From Sipunculus nudus (Eukaryota; Annelida; Sipuncula; Golfingiida; Sipunculidae), in the NCBI GenBank assembly GCA_026874595.1, contig CM049314.1, positions 12,704,729-12,768,728 of the forward strand: 64,000 nt of DNA. Direction: 5' to 3'. Position numbers and translations under genes: made by a program. Position 1 is the stretch's first letter. Each line of letters starts with the position of its first letter. The notes beneath the pieces are model-generated. The model worked only from the letters and a program-made list of their open reading frames with translations, did not search any database and was not told the origin of the DNA. Shown here one piece after another: positions 45,301 to 60,302 of the stretch.

Positions 45301-48300
45301 GGTGGACGCTGCGCCATGGCATAAGTTCACAGAGTGAACTAAAAACGCAATAAATTAAATTACCATAAGAATAACAGACAAATTTGTTTAGGCAAGTCTT
45401 GAAAGTGTCTTTTAAGGTACTTTAAAGGTACCTACCTTCTAAGTATCCATGGTATTCTTGAACAAGCCATGGCGGTTTGCAGGACGGTTTTCTCATCCGC
45501 TATAAATCCATCATATTTCTTCTCATACATCTTGTAGGCGAAGTCCCACTCCGCGCTACCTCCGGCTTTGATCCCTTCACAATACACCGTGGGCCTCAGG
45601 TTGGGGGATATTCTGTGTGGAAGGGGATTTACATTTTTAAATAGGATACCAAAGCGTTTATGTTTACAGTAATCCATCTTTCTGCAAAGTTCCCTGTTTA
45701 TATAGTATGGAGTTACCGAGCAACACTTTACAATCACTACTGGTCTGATTACCATAAAAAATAGAGTAAAACTTCTTGTATTATTATTTAATTCCATAAG
45801 GTTATTCTATAACTATTCTGAATAATACTTACACATGAATTATGAAGAAAAATATGCATAATACAATGATTAAAATTAACTTACGGATTAAAACTTTGAT
45901 CGATTATAAACTGACGATACTGCCGACGAGCTTCTCTTTGGCACGGCTCATATCCATGGTTACACGCAATAGACAGAATCAGTTGCCGTAGATACCTACA
46001 ACAAAATCGAAAATTCAAAGAATCCTGGCAAAGCGCTTGTGACGGTCATTAATTATCTTCCTAGTCATGGATTATAATGGTTAAAGTTTTACTATAATAA
46101 TTATAAACTGATGATGGAATAAGCACGGTATATGATTTATTTAAAGCATGGATATTTCTCTTGATCTCAGATTCATGTTTAGGACTTATTCTTATTTATA
46201 CAAACATTATTTACTCCATCTCATTTCGACTTGAGGTTTTTAGGGAACTTAGGGTTCCTTTCTTTTTATGCCGGTGTCATCTTATTTTAACATACACATG
46301 GAACGTTTTCGGGAATTTAGGAACCCTTTACCCAAATCTTCTGGAACAGAATCTTATGATAACCATAAAAACTTTCATTAAATTGTTTATGTGATCGTAA
46401 TCATTATAATATGTACAGTGCAAATGATTCTGTCCGATTATGGCATACGACTGTTCTTATAACAGAGCTATTCATTGGTTGTAGGGGACAACTTAGTTCT
46501 GGGGGTGACCCTTGATGGAGTTTGCTGAAGGTGACAGCTGTGTGCTCAGCACAGTTCCATGAGAATCCTGAGGTTTATGGTCTCTAACTTCTAATTGTTA
46601 TGAATTTCAAATGCAGAGGATCGAACGCCTATGTCAAATTAAACAGCCTTTGTCGCCATAATGGTCGCCTACTCTAATTTTGGTTAGGGCATGGACCGAA
46701 AAAAAGCGATATTCCGCTCTAGACTTTCATGTCCCAGTTAAGGATAATCGATGTGCCCTAACTTTCCCCTCCTTCACCATAAGTAGACTAACCCATTAAC
46801 TCCCTATGATAAAGTAGGTTGCCCTATAGGTCAGAGAAAAGGAAAGATTCTGCTCACGAGCCGGTCTTTGGTTCGGATTGGCTAAAATCTAGCTATGAAC
46901 AAACTTGACCAAACTCTCTCCGCATATAGATTCCACCTGGACGCTGTCCCGGAAACTTTTTTGGAGCCGTGATCGAATTCTGACAGGTTTATTTCTCCAA
47001 GTTTCTCGAAACGACTCATGGGGCTGCCATTTCGCCTACACATTAAAACCTGCATGGATGTCACAGGTGGCATGTCTAACTTATGGGAATATCGCTATCG
47101 TATGAAATACGCGGTTTTTGAAAAAGCTGTGTATGGGAATACATTTCGAATTTAATCTGAACTCATGCATGAACACATCATGGTGAAGTGTCTGTATTCG
47201 TTTACTTTTTCTGATGTTCCTCTTTGGAATCGTCCCAACCAACGTGTCCATAGACCCTGGTTACAGCTCTGTCCAACAGATAGCGCTGGAATTAATAGAT
47301 CATAATAGCTTTCTTTACGTTTACATGTCATATAGGTTTGAATATACAGTAACAAAAATGTCAAAAATGTCACATGCATTGTAACTATTAAACACTGCAG
47401 CACGTTTGGCGTTTTCGCAATTTCACAAGAACTCTCAAAATGACATAAAATGTTAAAATACGTGATGATACAGGTAGGATGGATGCTTGCACTTCATCAT
47501 TGTTAATATTTGTTCTCAATACCAGATAATAAACAGCTCCATTACATCTAAGTAAACATCAAAGACAGACGATTTAAAATACCGGGCTAAACTACCGAAT
47601 GCCCATGCATGATCAACCAATTTTGGGTAACAATGTACAATAAAAGTGATAAATGACATATGACATATCTAACACGCTGTAATCCTTAGTAGTTTTGCAA
47701 TTGTTCGTTAAATCAATAGCACACTGTATGCATGTGTATTATATATTGTGTAGTAAATCGTTAATCATACCTGCCAGCTTTGGTAGGTTTCCGTATTGTA
47801 AAACATCCTGTGATAGAAGTCCATTCGTCGTCTAAACGAGTACCACGGTATATATTCTGTCTCATTTATCAAATGCTCCGTTGTCTCAATGGCCTGTACC
47901 TCTGTCCTCCTGTTAGCTCTGTAGTAGCACATTTTACAAAGATCGAGTAAATTTATGAACATTATGTGTTTAAGATTCTTCAATGCATAGTGCTTAATCG
48001 CCTTCTAAATAGGCGGACTGAATAAATAGTCCTTATGGAACAAGGGTTGATACACCGAGTAGCTTCACCGTTTGAATATTTATTTAATGCCATTCAACGT
48101 ATGTTTATCAGTATCAATGTCTTAATTGTAGAGTTGAAAGGAAAATTAACATTCATCATCTCAAGGCCTTAAAGGAAGACTTCAGAGAAGATAAATGTTG
48201 TTTCATATATCGGATTGAAGTTGCGTTATACGTTCATTTAAAAAAGAGGCAACACGAGGGAGAGAGAGAGAGAAAGAGAGAGAAAGTGGGGGATGGGGGG

Positions 48301-48404
48301 GGGGGGCTCATTGTGTGATGATATTTACTTTGCAAGGTTCAAAGCGTCATCTATGAGCTGCGCCCTGTTGAGAACATGGATCAGCTGAAATACACAAGGG
48401 TTAC

Positions 48405-48485
<81 letters not shown>

Positions 48486-51373
48486 AACAATACGTGTAAT
48501 CCTTAAAATGTTGAAGATATTGTAACCAAGTATAAGATTTGAAAAATATGATCAAGGAGAAATGTAACAACAGTCTTGCATTTTAATTAGTAATATATAT
48601 TTTATATTCAGTATATAAATTTAACTCTCTGAATAGCAGTGGAAGAATCACATTCATTATCTTGACTTGCCAAAATATCGGCCAACTGTATTGACTCCCC
48701 TGTTTTTAATAGACGGTTAGATCATTCCATGTTTTTTTTCATATTTTCGCGGCCAACAGACTTACTTTGTGGTTTTGATTCAGTTTCTGTACTATGGTGT
48801 CCCATAATTTGTCTTGATAATTCACACGGTAAAATCCTTGCTGGATATAGTTAACCAGAATAAAGTCGGCATCATTCGTGTTCACCTCTAAAAATATATC
48901 CATGATTACAATATGATCATTGCAAAACTAAATCATATTGTATTTTATCCGCCATCCCGTGAGCATTATAAACTTTATACATTTATATAGATGTTGTAGT
49001 TTCAATAAAGGTTTATGGAAAACCTGTTCGCCGTTATGGGTTTATACTGTATTCAAATCTTCCTTAGTTAAGAAAATTTAAGTCAGTTCACAGTCAGCAA
49101 TATTTATTTTTTATCTGTGACTACAGAAGAATTGAACCAGCCTTTGGTACTTTGTAGACGGTCAGCATGGTATAGATTAACCTTGTATAAAGGTACAAGT
49201 TTAAGTCAAGTAATACCTCAGTCCATTTCGTTATATCAATATATTCTCACACGTATATGGGCAAGTTAAAAGTCATATATGTACTTTGAAAAAAAAAAAC
49301 AGATTACATGTATTTCCAAGTAAAACATGATTTTTTTCCGGGTCGAAGATGATACAAATACCAAGGGTTTAATATAATATAATATAATAGTGTTATAATG
49401 ATTAATAAGTGGTTTTAAATAAGGATTATCAACCTGATAAACAGGTTTGTTCTTTTGGTAGCCCTGTCAGTTTTTGAAAGTTTCGACTACAACATCAATA
49501 AGACTATTGTAATAATTTGAAAAGAGTACCCGTGTCTCCTCTGTACATCCAGGTTAATCCTGAAGTGTTGTTCAGTATCTGGTCCTCTGTGGAGTGTGTG
49601 AGCGGGATGTCCCAAGTAAATCTGTGTAGAGAAGAAACAAGATCACAGCTAATTAATAAATAATCGTAACCGTAATCTACTTAGATACTCCTAGCTTCAG
49701 TAACACGGGTTCACCTGGAGAGCAGGAAAACAAACTCTGTCCCTTATGTAAATGAATTGGCAGCCGCTACCAAGAACAAAGGAACCGCAGTATATCATTA
49801 AAAAAATATATTATGGTGATAGAGATTATCTACATTTATGGAGAGTTCCTTGTGTGGCATAATATCCCTCAGCGAAGTTTCATCAAAATCAAGTTATACC
49901 TGTTTGCGTTAACTTGCTAACACACAAATCAACCAACTGAACAAAGGAATAAAAATAATACAACGCCATCTGACGGAGTTGTAAAACAGATACAAAATTG
50001 AATTACACGCACAATAAAAAATCATAATAACATTTTACCTATGATAAATTTCCATTTACTCCACAAAAAAACAGGTTTTGACAAATACATGTAATTCCCA
50101 GTAGTATAAGTTATCTCAGAGTTACAAACGAATTTTTGCACTTACCCAAAGCGGGAGGGATAATATGGTTCGTTATCCGGGTCAAACAGGAAGTGTTTCT
50201 GTGACAGGAAGTACTTGCCGCCCCCTCTGTCGGAGACTGTGACAAGCGGATGTCCCTGTTGGTCTAACCAGGTCTGTAATATCAGCGATATGTTCCTGCT
50301 CCTATCATCCCACATGACCCGGCGGTCAAGCTCCGCTTGCTGGTAAAAAAAACACACTGGAGGAATATATTTATAATTAAAGCCAGCTATTCAACCTCCT
50401 TTTTTGTGAATTCTATGTTATTTCTGGCTTACTATACACATTAGTGATGTCTAGATAATCCTTGTTAAGAAAAAGCCTCTGGTGGATGCACTAGCTTGTG
50501 TATCTACAAGCTGTTAGAAAACATGTACATACGCCGATGTTGACAAACAGCGAAACCATGTTACTTAAGGGGATTGTTTGCATATGTGCGGATGTTGAAA
50601 AGTCACAAGCTGCAAAGCGTCCTTTGCAAAGCGCTTGTTCGTCTGCTTGCCGCCAGATGTCCTTGTTGAACATGTATTATTGTGGCTTCCCCCCACACGT
50701 TATAAACACGTGGATATAAACAAAACGAATACCCTGCATGTGTGCGATGGGATCGGCGTTTCCTGGGTTTATCAATAGTTAATAAATGCCCTGTGTCGGG
50801 ATAAGCCCCTTAGATCTGTGCCTTTTCCGATTCAATAAACCCCTTATGTATGAAGAACATAAATAAAATTTTATATATGCCCAGATCTGTGGATGGAACG
50901 ATTTTAAAAGATTTAAAATTCAATATATTGATATTTTTTTTTATATTTAATAATGGAAAGATAGCAAGGACAGAAATGTAACATCAGGTTGTTGAAATTG
51001 AATTTCAATATTATACCTTTGCCGAGCATCCCTGTTAATGCGTTGGTAGTGTCAGTATTACAAAATATTGTCAAACGAGGTATGCTGAGGTTCAAATTCA
51101 TATGCACCCCCCCCCCCCGGATACGCACCCGCTGTAGTGCGCTGTACAGGTCTTTCATTGTCACGCTCTGATAGGCATGTGTTGTCAGGTAATACTGCAA
51201 TATAAATGTCATCCTGTCAACCATTTAATAAATATTCCATAATTTTTCATTGACCGCTTAGAACATGGATGTGTGATCCGGAAACATTACCCAGAAAGAG
51301 CAAAGCGACAAACTCTAATTTCAGCAGAATCCGAAAAATAACTTTATCTCTGACAGGTTAGAACGAGTAATTC

Positions 51374-51427
<54 letters not shown>

Positions 51428-52048
51428 CAGTCTGTGATTTATAAAATATAGTTAAACATAAGTGAATTGCAAAATTATATCATGTAATATATAAGAGAGG
51501 AGATGTAATATACAAGTATAATTCGTAAGGTTGTGCTTCCAGAATCCCGTAGTAACCTACATTCATTGCTCTCCTGAAGGTGTCATGTCCTAGGAAGTTG
51601 CTGACCATACGCACGACAGCGGCACCCTGTGGTACAGAATACAAAACACAGAGAGTCACGCCATGAAACAGCCTCTCAAATCTTTAACTATTTTATAAGA
51701 TGCTGTGCTTGGACTGTCTTTGGTTATCTTTAAAGTCTCACACGCCTCCATCAACTTTTGAACATTGATAATTTTTTTAAAGTTTTTGATCATTGATATT
51801 ATATACGTATATGCTTTGAACAATATATTATTACAGGAATATTATATACGTACTTTGTTGTATACGACCGAACTAAAAGCATCGTCATAGTTCCTGTGAT
51901 GTTCAAGATCAGGAAGACGTACGGGCTGTGACGTGGTGTACCCGTCAGACTCTAGGGTGCCCAGAGTGTACCGCATCAGAGTTTCTTCCTGTGGTTAATT
52001 GTAAACCTGCTAATTGTCTTTTTACTTCAACACTTTATAAATGTACCT

Positions 52049-52112
<64 letters not shown>

Positions 52113-55100
52113 AATCCTACTTCCATTATAATCGCAATGTTTAATTCCATTTCGATGGCACTGCACCGGGGCCATCTTATTTAGTCAGTTTAGTCATTTA
52201 TTTAGTTGTTCACAGTTTATTAAACGTGTTATAATGGTCAGGGTGCTCGACTGTTGAGGAAAACCCCTTCTTACCAATGGTGTGCCCATTTGCCGAGAGA
52301 GAATGATTAATGATAGGGCCGTGTATTGGTATCAGGCATTTGTAAAACGATAAAACTTCTTGTTGTTTATGTGAAAAATGAACAGGGGCTGATACCGCCA
52401 GGAAACCTGTCGAGAAAACTGTTGGGGGATATTAAAGGTAATCCTGACTTTGTATTCGTGAACCCCAAACTTGGACAACTTCCGTTTCCGTTAGACATAA
52501 GGGTATGAGCATGGCATAGCGTTATCTAGTCCCACGCAGCTCTATTCCGAATCGCTCTACTGGTCTACATCAACGTCTTGAGACTGACCTTTATGAAAAT
52601 GGGGGGAGGGGGTGTTGTTGTTGTGAGGAATGTTTTTGGGGGGGGGGGGGTAGATACATGTGTTTGGTGTTGTCCAAGTGTACTTAAGGTTGTTCTGTCA
52701 TGTAACTTTAAAGGATTTTTTATCAGATGTTTATTACATTGTTATGTGACCAGTCAAGGTCAAGGTATATGTGGACATATAGCGTTTGCCTCAGTAGCAG
52801 TGCAGTGGCGTGATAGGTGTATAGTACTATCATAGAGCAGTGGTTGTATGGTGAAGTGTCACCACATGCAGTAGCAGCACAGTGGTGTGTGGGATCCTGA
52901 GGTGTAAGTTTGTTTTGGGACGCTGCAGATTTGTCTGGAATTTGAATTTTTAGATAATAATGTGACAGATGTAACTGGTCAAAATTCATGTGCTATTGCT
53001 ATGGTGATGAGGTTGGTAATCCATCACTGGTTTATTGTCATACTGAGATAGTTACTTCAAGATAGCTCTGAGACTGATAGTACACTAGATTTAATAGTTT
53101 ACTTGTCATAGTAACACCTCATGCTCTATAATATCATGGTTGAGGATCGGCTCGATGTGTGTTTTTAGGATATTTGCTATTATAAAAGATATTGTCCAGG
53201 CAAGAGAGATGCCATGGGGTGGGGGGGGGGGGGGGGGGAGGCAAGGGACTTAATAAACTGAGAAGACAACTTCGGTGTTTTTGCTTGTCGACCGTACACT
53301 GCAGGGGCCACATGTAAGAACATAGTTTGTCAAGAATATCGTCAGTTAGATCAAACTATAAACTTAATGTACATCCTTATTATCTTTGTTAACGTACCAT
53401 TTTCCACTCTGGGAGTATGAGATCCACCACGAAGTTCGCGTAGTATTCAGCAAAGCCTTCGTTAAGAAAAAGGTCGTCCCACCAGTCACACGTGACCAGG
53501 TTACCCCACCACTGATATCAATATAAAATAATAAAAAATAATGTAACTGACCCGTCAAATTTATATTTCTTGTATTTTGCATGTGTTGATGGAAGATGCA
53601 CAATCGCTAGAGCTTCACAGTGATGGTTGTAACCATTACGTACCTTTAACGTCTGAAAATATGTAAATATATCAAATGAAACTAGAATACGGGTAGTCGA
53701 CAAGCGACTACGTGTATCCGCCAAAATCAGAGAAGGACGGGTGAAGTGAGGCATGGATTGAGTGGCAAGGGGATATAGAGTTACATGTGTTAAATATTAG
53801 AATGGATCTCTGCCACATAAACATGATTGTAGGTGGCGCCACCTGTTATTTGAACGAGAAACTATCCAAGATATAAACACATGCAAAATTTCATGTGGAA
53901 AAGTCAAACCACTGCAGAGATATGAGTGATTTTATCCCACAGCAGACAAACAGATGGACCCTGTGCAAAAATGGCTGCAGGTGGCGCCACCATTTTTGTT
54001 CATGTTATAAAGCTATCCAAGGGCTACATTTGTGTAAAAAATTTTCCTGATTGGTTAAATTAGTCTGGAGATATGAGCATGGATGTCTCGTCGTGAATGT
54101 GAATGTAGGTGGCGCCACCTGTCATAAAATCAAGTAAGCTATGCGGTATGTATAAGCATGCTGAATTTCAGGTAATTTGGTCAAACCACTGCAGAGATAT
54201 GAGTGATTTTAACCAAAGACAGACAAACAGATGAACGCTGTGCAAAAATGGCTGCAGGTGGTGCCACCATTTTTGTGTATGTTATAAAGCTATCCCAGGG
54301 CTACATTTGTGAAAACAAATTTTCCAGATCGGTCAAACGGTTCACGAGATATATGGGTTTTTGTGTGGAGTGTTAACGTGAATGTAGGTGGCGCCACCTG
54401 TCATAAAATCAAGAAAGCTATCTAGGATGTATACGCATGCCGATTTTTAGGTGAATTAGTCAAACCACTGCAGAGATATGAGTGATTTTAACCCCAGGCA
54501 GATGAACAAATGGACACTGTGCAAACATGGTTGCAGGTGGCGCCACCTTTTGTTGTGTATGTTATAAAGCTATCCCAGGGCTACATTTGTGTAAAATTTT
54601 TTTCCGGACCGGTCAAACAATTCCCGAGATATATGGGTTTATGTGTGGAGCGTTAACGTGAATGTAGGTGGCGCCACCTGTCATAAAATCGAGAAAGCTC
54701 TCTAGGATGTATACGCATGCCGAATTTTAGGTGAATTAGTCAAACCACTGCAGAGATATGAGTGACTTTAACCCCAAGCAGATGAACAGATGGACACTGT
54801 GCAAACATGGTTGCAGGTGGCGCCACCTTTTGTTGTGTATGTTATAAAGCTATCCCAGGGCTACATTTGTGTAAAAAAATTTTCCGGATCGGTCAAACGG
54901 TTCCCAAGATATATGGGTTTATGTGTGGAAACAGACGCACAAACGGACGCTGGACAGAGACGAAAGGTCAGAGGTCAAGGTCACTTGGTTTGGCACCAGT
55001 TCACATGTGACCCGATAATTTGTGTAAGTTTCGGAAAAATCTGTCCAGTAGTCTCAGAGGAGTTCTCCGGAAACGAACGCGGCGGCGGCGGCGGCGGCGG

Positions 55101-58100
55101 AACTCGGTCAAAAACATAGTATCCGCAAAACTTCGTTTTGGCGGATACAAATATCGATTTCGCATACAGATAAAATTAAGAAGATATGCCAGGATACACA
55201 AGAGCGAAACGTGATACCCAATCGAACGATAATGTGTTTTGGAACACCGTCAACTCGGCAGCAGTACAAAAACACTCACGTTCATGCAAACCCATGTAGA
55301 AGTTGACATTTGAGAAAGGGTTAATTGTAAACCAATTTTATCTTTTTAATTGGATTATGGGCCTAATTTTAAATCAAACAGGAACTGCTTGGTACCTTAA
55401 CTGCTGACGTATGGAAATGATCCATCGGTAAAGAGATATTTCCCACAGGCCAGGTCTGAGTAAAGGGGTCGTTTCGCAAATATGTTTCAATATCCATAAG
55501 GTTGCGCGACAGTATCGATAAAACGTTATGTCGAAATACGATTATTCGCAAATTTCTTATATTTTTTCCATATCTTTTTGTTTGATATATGTTCATTATG
55601 ACTGGAACTGATTTATCATAAACAACAAGTGTCTGTTAAGAATTTATAGGCGTTTAAATGGGTTGGTATTAGTGAAAGGCTACCGTATCTAAGGACATTT
55701 GAATAAAAAATACAGCATTTCGAATTCGTAATAATTAAAATACTCATGCTGAAACTGTATACAGACTTTTGGCAGGAAATGTACAAATAGGCTTCATACA
55801 CCATATGATGAAATGAGCTGTCCCAGGAAATTTTCAATATTATTGCCTGATTGCTTTATTGTTACACCAAAAGTGAAATATTTGTCTTTCACTGTCAGAG
55901 TTTAAGGTTGTACCTTTTATTTCGCTGCAAACAGGGTTAATATAACATATTCGTATAAATTGTCATTGATAACTGCCCTAGCAGAAAAAAAAATAAAACT
56001 GTAGAACACCCCAGTATCGTTGTTTACCTTGTGGGCCAGCTCATGGCCGATTAGATAGGTGTTATAACGTTTATCCGCCATCGTGCTGTAATTTGCATTA
56101 TACAGAATCCGATACTCATTATACAGCACCAACCCCCAGTTCTCCATACCGTCCGAGTCAAAACCCGGGATGGCAACTTGATCTGCAGTAAAAGACCTTT
56201 CAATATACTGAAGAAATACTAGTGCTGATAACAGAAATTGTACATACAACGTTGAGTATTTTGTGACCACTTCTTGCAGTTGTTTTACATTTACGATTGG
56301 CATAAAGTCAATCGTTTTTGTGTTCGATATATATGATATGTTATTTTGTGATGGTAAATTGAGAGAAAAAATAGCGACCCTCAGAGCGAACATTTTTTTT
56401 AACAAACGGATCATTATGTTCTCTAATTCTACCAGGTTTTTTCATTGACATTTGTGCATTTTAAGAAAAAAGCAAATTTGCGAATTTGAATTCATCGTAA
56501 TAATTAAACTATTCATGCTGAAAATGTATTCAGTCGAGAAAGGAATCCTATATGACGTAGGTGCCGTGCAACTTCCTTGTAGAACCTGATTACATCCACT
56601 TGTAATGCGTGTAATATTTTGTGGTCAATCGACGCTAAGATTTGACTACAAGTATATAACTGTATAATATACAAGCAGTCTATCAATTTACCTATTTTGC
56701 TGAGGTTATACGGAATTTCGGTGTAATCTTCAAAAGCCTCTAGGATATACCCGCTGATGTTCAATGCGTAGTCCATCTGGTCGATGTAGTCCCGCCGACT
56801 CCAGTGACGAAACTTTAATTAAAACGAGCAACGGATGATTAACAATATAACCGTTATAAAAAAAAGGACCTGGTTGTTCATATGTAAAATGAACCTGTTT
56901 AATAGCTGTGTTAAAATGACTGGATAAACTGGTTCTTTCGGCGTATGTTTGTTTTCACAAAGATATAAACCAACTCACTAATATCCCTCTGGCTGTGGTT
57001 ACGTTCTTTTGGACGAAATCTGAGACGACAAAGGCAACTAAATACACTGACATCTTCACAGACTTGTTGAACACGTCTGCCTCGTAACCGTCTGGCCTGA
57101 AATATAAAAAGAATAATCTACACCTCACCTACATCTCAAGCATTACAAAATTGGACCAGGTCTTTTGTGATCGATACCAACGCTATCTTCTGATTCACTA
57201 GAGTGCACTATGTGGGTTACAATCTTACAATTGAAGGTCATGGTTTCTTTTCTGTGTTCTTAATTGTTGGGTTTGGATAGCTGTGTTTCAGATCAATGGG
57301 ATTAGTTATTAGAAAGTGATCATACCAATCAACTAGCATACTAGGCCCAGGCGGTCTTGACGAACACCCACCCCCCTCCCATTTTTCAACCGCTGCAGCG
57401 TCATTTTAAGGGTTTCATACCAATTTTCACGGTGCGGTATATAACCCACTTTTTCCTTACCAGAAGACCTATTTAATGTTTTTTCTTGGTTGGTTCTTCC
57501 CGCTTTCTTTAAAATCATGGATCCGCCCCTGTGTCAAATTTACAACTTACCTCATTATTGGCAAAATATATGACATAACGTGACCTTTCGATAAGTTTTA
57601 AGTCGCATATGGCGCGGAACCACAGGCCGCGCCATGTGATCATGTAATTAAGATACTACCACTACAATACTAATAATGAGTAAGGAGTAGAGGCCGAAAC
57701 GCGAGTTGATATTATTTCAGTCAGAAATCTTTTGGTCAGCTCTGTGTACATGCAAGAGCTTAGTTTGTGTAATTATGTCGATAGGTAAAGAATACATAGT
57801 TCATACTGCTGGTCCCTGAGTCCCCTATGATTCTCATTTCTTACCTTTACTCTTTGTTACTATTTCTTTGGTAATGTGAAAGTAATATTAATTCAAGTGC
57901 CTGTGATCCATGTTAAACAGGGATATGAATCCGGGTTTTCTGACCGAGGTGATGTTAAGGGTCGCGGTGTGTGTGAGAGTGTTTGTATAATCGTACTTAA
58001 GAGGACACGATATTGACTGCACACCAAACACGCGACTGTTTTTCTTCTTGTGAGAACCTTATATTACCATGTGTTCCAGGAGTAAACATGAAACAAAAAC

Positions 58101-60267
58101 AAACAACTAATAAATTTTCTTATCTTCATGATAGGTATACCCTCTGAACTGTCAAGTAAAACTGTGAGCAGCTTGGTTCTAAAGTTTATAATTGATACAA
58201 TCCGATTTACTTGATGAAAATAATTAATCTTTCCATCCAGAGTAAATATATATAAACATATGTTTATCGTTTGTTTGGTTGGTTTTATTTTGCTTTGCCC
58301 ATGTTGTATCGAGAGAGCATATTAAATCATTATATTGTGACATTATTCACTGATTTCTTTCTAACTGTATCGTTTGTGTCTTGTTTCATTTAGGTGAAGA
58401 TTATGAATTGCAACATTAATGTAAACATATTATATCTTCACATACTTTATGTACTTTAACTAGTACCGTTGATGTCTTACATAATGTTATGTTTATACAT
58501 ATAATATCTACAGGAAAGCATGAATATTAGCCTGATTGGCTACTTTTGTAATCCTGCTATAAATAAATATGTTTAAACAAAGTGTGCTTGATATGCTGAT
58601 TAGTAGGTCCTCTCTATGACACGAAGACATGACATAAACTGAATGTCCTCGCAGGTTGTCCTCGCAAGTTATGCATAAAGTCAATGCATCGTTCTCACGT
58701 CTAACCAGTCTGTTTCTTTAAAAAAAAGTGTACGAGGAAACATGCGTACCCTTAGTGTTACAGGTCTGAATAGCTCTTCTTGCTAACTCTAGCAGAACTG
58801 TTAGTCCTCGAAAGTATAGTGTGAAAGCAAGGTACCTCTTCTACGCGTATGTGTGTGTGTGCGTGCGCGCTCAAGTAGACCTGCCTTTGCTCGGTGTACA
58901 GTAGCTCCATGTTAGACAGCGAGGTGTATCCGGGTTTCCTGACCAGCGTGACGTTGAAGGTGGCCTTCATGCCGGGTTCATCGAAGCAAGGGAAAGCTCT
59001 TCTGGCGTGGTGAGCCTGGAACTGTGTCACTGCCAGGTATCTGTCACAAATAGCAAAATTAAAGATCCGTTCACAACATATAGACATATGCTCACCGGTC
59101 AGTGTTCAATCTATCTGAGCTGATATTATTGTTTTGTTAAGATTCGTTAATGTTTACACCCCGACCCCCTTCCCATAAAAAACTATAAATGTCATGCCTT
59201 TTTCTGAGAATTGTAAGGTTTTAAGTAAATTAACTTATAAAAGTGAAAACAAGAACTGTTCATTTTATGTAATGATTTTCCCTAGATTTTCGATAAGTAA
59301 ATGAAAATATAATAGTATACCTTTGGTGATACGCCAGTGTTTAATATATTCTTTTGTCGGTTTTGTTCGTGACGATAGTCCCGAAAAGGAATTTATCGAG
59401 TAAAAAAAATGTTCGTGAATATGACGGCCCCTTGCATCTAATACACATTATCAATGCCTGAAGCGTCGGTAGGAAAATATTTGGTACTATATATATATAT
59501 TAACATTAACTATGTGAGCTGTAAATCTCATTAAATATGAGGAAGAATATGGGATTATATATTTTATATTATATACCTTTATATAAAATAAATAGGAATT
59601 TTCCCTTGTTCAATACTCCCATGCAGGGTCCTTCCTAAATTGTTAAGGTATTTTACAAGTATATAAATCATAAGATAAAGGAGGAATTAATGTATGGTAA
59701 GATCGCCAAAATCAAACCCTCACGAAACTATGAAAAATGAAAATCGCGAAATTTTAAGCTCGCGAATATAAAGCCAATTACAGTACTTACCTTGTCTGGT
59801 TGTCTTGTTGGTAACTCGCGGCATAAAACCCGTATATATCAGAATGAGTGAGGATGCCTTGAAACTCCACCCTAAAATAGTAAATTCCACCGACCCTCAG
59901 GTTTTCCGTGAGGTACAACTTGAAGAAATGACGTTCCTTGTCTTCCTCCCAGCGCAAGAATGGTATGACGTCACCGCCGTCCTCTCGGAATTCTATCGTG
60001 TTGCCGTAAATAACTAAACGAGAGATGTGTAGGACCAGCATATTTGTCGTTTGATTGCACCTCATCCATATTTGAACATGTCCGTTAAACTTAAGCCCGG
60101 GTTTAGGGAGGTAGATGTCAGGTTTAAGTTCTACGTTGTAGTGCTCAGGCAGGAGTGTCTTGTTTAAGCGGAAGCCCGTGATCTTCTCAGGAGCGGTCTT
60201 GTTACACAGACCTTTTATAGTAATGATAGTAATATTAATAAATATTACAATAATAATAATTAATTAC

Positions 60268-60302
<35 letters not shown>

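Noticed and set aside
54790-55119. 109-codon open frame ending in a glycine run
   Set aside because: Translation of the satellite and its (GGC)n run.
57608-57636. Perfect 9 bp hairpin ATGGCGCGG/CCGCGCCAT
   Set aside because: Striking but isolated; too short to assign a function and not followed by a T-run or conserved partner in the paralogs.
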